DNA from: Nematostella vectensis
Taxonomy: Eukaryota; Cnidaria; Anthozoa; Actiniaria; Edwardsiidae
Assembly: GCF_932526225.1 (NCBI RefSeq)
Contig: NC_064042.1
Coordinates: forward strand, 10,120,540 to 10,184,539
Reading direction: 5' to 3'
Length of the DNA: 64,000 nt
The notes under the pieces are model-generated. The model was not told the origin of the DNA. It was given only the letters and a program-made list of their open reading frames with translations, and made no database searches. A program made the translations under genes and the position numbers. The first letter of the stretch is position 1; each line of letters opens with the position of its first letter. Positions 58,501 to 64,000 of this stretch are shown piece after piece.

Positions 58501-61136
58501 CCATCGCGAAAATGGCTTCAGTGTCATATGAAGATGCGTCGCCAATCAAACACGCGGTTATCCTTTCTAACGCTCTGAGTGCTTGGCGGTCAATTCCAAT
58601 CGTCTTGGACGCTCTTTTTCCAGGCACTGTAGCACTAAACCGCTGTAGATCAACCAGCGCTGCTTCGATCACCAGTGACTTGACGATCCTCACAGCACCA
58701 CAATCCGGGAGCTCCAGAATATTATTACCCGCAGGGCAACAAGAGCCTTTGTTACCAAGGGTTAATGAAGAGGAAGCACTAACTGTCAGTAAACAGCTAG
58801 CAGCCAAATCACTTGCATTAGTGAAGGGCACAGAACCAACTCAGCCCATGGGGAAGGAGAGACAATTTAAGCCCGAGTACACCATGGGCTTGCTAGCAGT
58901 ACTGGCTAGAGTAGTAAGCCGTGTTAACCGCCTGACGTCGTCCAACAGCAGCACCATTGATGGAAATCGACTACTACCAATGAAGACCGCTGCACTCAGT
59001 TTCGCTGAATTTGGCATTGCCTTGTCGCCTGTTCTGATGTTCAATATCAGAAGAAAAGACCATGATGAGAACTCTTTAGACACCGCCCTTCATGAATCAA
59101 CTTTACAGATATCCAAAACTGTTTCGGCTGCTATGTCGACAGCACACGTGAACATCTCAGCCAACAGCCGCACTGCCACTGTTGCATCCTTTAAGAACGT
59201 AGAGACGGAGTTACAGCAAAAGGATGCTTCCAGTGACAATTATAACAAAAGTATCAGCAGCAGTAGGGATATCGGTGGTCACATGTTGAGGACCGTGAGT
59301 CGTCCATTGTCGGCGCCAATGCCAAGACGCTCTACATCTATCAGTGACCTTGCACGTGATTTGCCGACCCCGAGGCAAGCTGCTCACTCAGTATCACTCC
59401 CAGACCTGACCATGGTGCAAACTCCAGCTCGGTTTTCTGATGATGAACAAGCAAAACCATCTAAGCTGCGACTTGATGCACCAAAACCTCAATCGGCGCT
59501 GGTGACGTCGACAAAAACCAAGGCAGTAGAGCCACAGTCAGTGATGGCTTCCAAGCCTTCTTCTGCTTCTGCTTCCCCCAGCAACACCTACAGAACCCAA
59601 AACACTGATCAGGTTAAGTCTGGCTCCTCTATCCATGCTCCCACAAGCAATGAAGACATAATCAAGGCAATGTCTTCTTCTGCTACTTCTCCCAAGACCA
59701 CTGAGCGCTTTGCTTCCAAACCTGAGGTGAAGGACGCGTGTGAAACTGAAAATCCTTCACTTCTAACCGCATATGACATCCAAGAAAAAATAAACAGCCT
59801 CTCAATACATGCCAAAGAGACACGAACTCAGAAGAGGAGGAGACGTCGAGAAAAGGCTAAGCTATATGCCAGCTTGCGAGCTCTGTCGAATGAAACAACG
59901 CCAGCCAACGACAGCAAGGCTGATAATACGCAGGCTAGCGTCACTGAGATTGATAAGGATGTTACTACCACTGTTGCATCCTTTAAGAACGTGAAGACGA
60001 AGTTACAGCAAAAGGATGCCTCAAGTGGCAATGATAACAAAAGTGTCAATAGCAGTAGGGATATCATTGGTCACATGTTGAGGATCGTGAGTCATCCATC
60101 GTCGGCGCCAATGCCAAGACGCTCTACATCTATCAGTGACCTTGCACGTGATTTGGCGACCCCGAAGCAAGCTGCTCATTCAGTATCACTCCGAGACCTG
60201 ACAATGGTGCAAACTCCAGCTCGGTTTTCTAATGGTGAACAAGCAAAACCATCTAAGCTGCGACTTGATGCACCAAAACCTCAATCGGCGCTGGTGACGT
60301 CGACAAAAACCAAGGCAGTAGAGCCACAGTCAGTGATGGCTTCCAAGCCTTCTTCTGCTTCTGCTTCCCCCAGCAACACCTACAGAACCCAAAACACTGA
60401 TCAGGTTAAGTCTGGCTCGTCTATCCATGCTCCCACAGGCAATAAAGACAGAATCAAGGCAGTGTCTTCTTCTGTTACAGCTTCCAAGACATCTGAGCGC
60501 TTTGCTACCAAGCCTGGTTCGTCTATCGATGCTCCCACAGGCAATAAAGACAGAATTAAGGCAGTGTCTCCTTCTGTTACAGCTCCAAAGACATCTGAGC
60601 GTTTTGCTACCAAGCCTGGTTCGTCTATCGATGCTCCCACAGGCAAGAAAGACAGAATCAAGGCAGTTTCTTCTTCTGCTACTACTTCCAAGACCACTGG
60701 GCGCTTGGCTCCGTCGGGTTTGTCTTTACATGCTCTTCCAAGAAACATAGACAGAACAAGTTCTAGTAAATCAATCTCTTCGAAGCGTTCAAGCGACTCA
60801 GGCCCTTCAGCATACACGCTAAGGGTGGTAAGGGAGAACCTCAGGACCAGCAGCCTTTCAGTGACGCCCCCAGAAAGGAGCCTTCAGACGCCTGTACCAC
60901 CGAAACCAACTGAAGCACAAAAAAGAAAAGCACGCAGGGTGAAGCTGGAGATGTACCTTAGCATGAGCTTAAATACTCAAGGGGTTCGTAGAAGAGGGTC
61001 ATCTAATACACCAAGTACTGCTAAACGCCCAATCAAAATGACTGAAGATGCATTCCCGACGACGGGAACAAGTGGCGGGCGTCAGAAAGCCACGGTTATT
61101 GATAGAGCAGATGCATCGAAGTGTCCCACTGGCTAG
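55513..61136 (+). CDS. unrecognised single-pass membrane protein with long Ser/Thr-rich tail
   Basis: Six exons, phases consistent, give 1122 residues: 55513-55630, 55741-55800, 57064-57138, 57289-57369, 57673-57890 and 58320-61136. A hydrophobic N terminus (M-I-W-I-I-V-S-V-I-L-G) looks like a signal peptide or anchor. The short ectodomain includes two related mini-exons (E-F-R-D-R-x-I-G-Y) with a possible N-glycosylation site (N-I-T). One membrane helix lies at about 138-156 (F-F-V-S-F-V-V-M-A-T-M-V), followed by an acidic stretch. The last exon encodes 938 residues rich in Ser, Thr, Lys and Pro, with a 264-codon-spaced internal duplication, 34-residue repeats, and two basic K-R-R-rich motifs each followed by a tyrosine-containing helix-like segment. 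The tail is probably cytoplasmic and disordered. I recognise no family. AATAAA at 61331 fits the 3' end. Confidence 0.7.
57064..57369 (+). repeat. tandemly duplicated mini-exons
   Basis: Exons 57064-57138 and 57289-57369 both begin AGTTTCG and encode E-F-R-D-R-R/G-I-G-Y. Flanking acceptor (TTTGCAG) and donor (GTGAGTA) sequences match too. Both are symmetric phase 1-1, so either could be skipped without a frameshift. A third GTGTATAACACTA-like remnant lies near 57420. Confidence 0.75.
59178..60719 (+). repeat. internal coding duplications in the tail exon
   Basis: A block beginning T-V-A-S-F-K-N-V at 59178 recurs at 59970 (792-bp offset, in frame). The 3' part of that block, a 34-residue unit (G-S-S-I-x-A-P-T-G-N-K-D-R-I-K), is further repeated three times from 60414 at 102-bp spacing, the last diverged. 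All copies keep frame, supporting translation. Confidence 0.9.
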
Positions 61137-63377
61137 AGACTCCCGTCACCCTCTGGACTTAAACGCCCTCAGAAATAAGATAGAACTATGTACCTGGACC
61201 TGTTCATATAACTTTTACAACACTCTCAGGAATTAGGCTAGAACTCCTTATCAACCTACTCATATAGTTTCATATTACCCGTTCTCTATATGCCTTTTAT
61301 TTTATGCTTATTTTTTATCCACTTGCAAACTAATAAATACTATTTCCGTTTAATCCTTTGTCTTTTGTTTTTAAATGCTACTCTGAGAGAGGTTTGGAAA
61401 TCCTAGAGGCTGCACACGGAAATTGCCATCCTCATGCTGCAGAGGCATTGACGTTTCAGGATTCATGTATAGACCAATCGCCTCTTGCCCCTCGCGAAGC
61501 CGAGTTGTCTGTTTTCGTGCTGAAAACCAAGAGAACCTGGAAAAGACAATAAAAAGTTTTAGAACATTCTTTGGAGATAAAAAAGGCTTTTAATGCCTTT
61601 GATTTTTTGTTGGACTTTCAGAAGGCTAGGGAAATGTTTGAGCTTCATACGTGGTTTTAGCAGTCTGAATCCGCAAGACCACTGGCGAGTTAAGCATGCA
61701 TTGTGCATTGACTAAGGTAAAGTAAGGTAATTAATTCTCAAGTGAATCAGCAGTTGTTAGATTTGATAGAACACTGTAGTTATAAGTTATAGTAGCTATG
61801 TAAGGACCTTTGGTATAAATCACAATCAGTTAAATCAATCGACATTTTAATGAACAATTTCTCAATTTATATATTTAGATATTTACTAAATAATCTTACA
61901 ATTTTTATGCTTTGAAAGTCCTTGATCCGAATTGTGTAAAGAATGTTTCTGTAGGCTATAAACCCTTTGCAAATCAGACTCCCAATCCAATCTATTCTAC
62001 GATGATAATATCAATCAAGTTTTAGACATTCAAAACCAAAATTTTAACCGCAAGTTGGATATAGACTTTTATTAGCAGATTTTTCATCTAAAGCGTACAT
62101 CACATAACGATGTTGAGATAATAACTATACACTAAAACATTTTGTGCCACAAAAAATGATGCCTGGTTATGTTAATAAAAAAAATTCAAAAAAAAAAGTT
62201 AATATAATATAAAATAATTATTTTATAATATAATTATAAAAATACTTTATACCTTAATATATATCTTATTAAATATTGTACTATAACTTTGAGAAGATCA
62301 CAAAGCTTAAGAAATACACCAATTTAAAAATTCATGGTGCTCCATTTTCCTAAACACGCCTTGCAAGATTCGAGGGATGCAGACTCTTGTATTTGAGGAC
62401 AAATAAAAAATTCCAAAAATTCACGCACTAAGACTCGCGGTAAAGAAAATGGGCATACCAGAGGGACTTTAGAATGTGAGGGGACGGGAAAAATATTCCA
62501 ACTAAAAAATCATCGATCATAAAAGAGGACGCCATGGACTCGAGGCAACCCCTCCGCAACCCCTAAATAAAATCCATCACCCGTTTATCCCCAATAATCG
62601 CCATACGCTCGGTCTTAGGGAACTGTCTCGTCACTACTATTCACTTCCGAGTCTTCTTAAACTGTAAAGACCCCTTCCACTCTTTCTATTAACCGTCCCG
62701 TTTCCGTCACCAAAGTTTGTCTTGAGGTACTTGTCCTGGAATTGTCTCTCCTTGAACTCGGAGGCCCCCCCGTACAGGCAGTACAGCTAGGGTTACGCTC
62801 GGCGGGTGGCTGGACCAGACAGTGGGGGAGGGACTAGCCCATTGATGGTTTTACCGAGGGGGAAGTTCAGATCGTCCAGAAATTCTTCAAATGTTGAAAT
62901 GACTGGCTGAGATTAAAAGAGAATGAGTTTTAGGTAATTAGGTTCTCCTGGTATTAAGTAATACTGCGAAACGATTCTTTTCGGGTAAGTAAGCCTTCGC
63001 TAATACATATTTTGCTTAGAACGGTTTTTCTTTTCTCTTTTACATCACTTTGGGCAATTAAGCTGTGTTCTTTTCTGGGATATGACACGCTGGCACTAGG
63101 GCATACTGTGGCCTCCCCCGTTTGTCACCATATCAAGAAAATTCAGCCAAAAATTGTTGTTTCTTCCACAGAAAACACGCTACAAGAATTTGACGTTTTT
63201 GCCCTAAATAAATAACACATACATAATTTCTATTAAAGTTCACGAAATATTCATTCATTCATAGCGGAGCCAAGCGCGGCCGCAGGCCGCGCGCGTAGCC
63301 CCATAGGCATAGAAATATGGTATAGGTATGCGACTTGGTTTTTGTGGTCATCGCGCGGGTACCCTGTGGTGTCACTC

Positions 63378-63417
<40 letters not shown>

Positions 63418-64000
63418 TTCAGCCGCGCGAATCCCAGGCCTCACTCGGCCCCGTAATGGCGACTAAATACAAGCACGGAGCAAGGGAAAAAGTTCTTGTC
63501 GATTATGCGATGATTATTTATTTTGCCTCAAATTTTGTGACTTAAGGATAAAGTCAACTAGAGGAGATCTACTAACATTCATTCACGCCAAGATTTATCT
63601 GGTTTTAGCTAGTAAATTTAAGCAAGTAACAGTTCACATTAAAAAGCGAACAGAACCACAAGAAAGCGACAAAAAAAACAATGCAAGGTGAGTTTTGGAA
63701 GAGAATTTGTATTGTCTATTGAGGATATGACAGTTATTAGGCTTTTTGTTGTCCTTTTTGTATGCTTTGAGAATGCGAGTACTCAACTTAGTAATCAAAT
63801 TATTTGAGCATAACAGGTTTTGTTTTGACATTCTTCGTTTTATCTATATTCTTGATTGTGTTGAATAAAATACAATACAACAAAAACTGGAATTCGTCTT
63901 TAATAAGACTTCTTCAGGGCAGATTGATTGTGTTGAGATATTTCATAAAGGCTAACAAATATCGTGTTGAATTTGTCAAATACTGCTAAAGAAGACCTAT
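61137..64000. other. non-coding tract at the window end
   Basis: A polyadenylation signal AATAAA lies at 61331. AT-rich DNA with an imperfect palindrome occupies 62160-62280. A CCAG tetranucleotide run lies at 63379-63412. A block near 63040-63100 resembles one near 53620-53680. A weak minus-strand frame at 62637-62786 is described among the findings. Confidence 0.4.
63379..63412. repeat. CCAG tetranucleotide repeat
   Basis: About eight tandem AGCC units. Confidence 0.9.

Noticed and set aside
60401..60817. 138-residue minus-strand frame opposite the tail exon
   Set aside because: Shadow of the plus-strand coding repeats, which keep frame and join a good spliced gene.

Overview
The window looks like nuclear DNA of an animal, most likely a cnidarian such as a sea anemone or other anthozoan. 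Genes have short GT-AG introns. Intergenic DNA is AT-rich and full of short inverted-repeat elements, minisatellites and truncated non-LTR retrotransposon ends. The domain repertoire (PA14, TSP1, FN3, an E-R-M class A GPCR) fits an early-branching metazoan. This is inference; there is no marker gene for the species. No rRNA, tRNA, CRISPR or bacterial feature was seen.

Layout: 1-8.2 kb is non-coding with inverted-repeat elements. A single-exon class A GPCR lies at 8225-9199 (+). Repeat-rich DNA follows to 14.8 kb. Gene A (14781-27475, +, 14 exons) and gene B (29511-40137, -, at least 12 exons) are tail-to-tail paralogues. A non-coding repeat-rich tract (40-50 kb) holds a nested inverted-repeat element with a LINE fragment. 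A three-exon cytochrome P450 lies at 49996-53061 (-). An unrecognised single-pass membrane protein with a 939-codon Ser/Thr-rich last exon lies at 55513-61136 (+). The remainder to 64 kb appears non-coding.

The main discovery is the gene A/B pair. I joined exons by hand with every reading phase consistent. The product runs: signal peptide (gene A), PA14 domain, thrombospondin type 1 repeat, two fibronectin type III domains, then a divergent ionotropic-glutamate-receptor core (S1, M1, pore, M2, S2, M4) and a short cytoplasmic tail. The pore carries a potassium-channel selectivity filter: T-V-G-Y-G-D in B and S-V-G-Y-G-D in A, with its first glycine codon split by an intron in both genes. Potassium-filter glutamate receptors are known from Synechocystis GluR0 and a bdelloid rotifer. 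I know of none with a PA14-TSP1-FN3-FN3 ectodomain. The binding domain keeps an acidic S2 residue, but I do not see the usual S1 arginine, so the ligand may not be a standard amino acid.

The two genes also show unusual genome dynamics. The FN3 exons are nearly identical at the DNA level while other domains have diverged, which suggests gene conversion. A 34-bp minisatellite in gene B is an amplification of the gene's own exon end plus splice donor. Gene A carries three decoy chimeric exons in the homologous intron.
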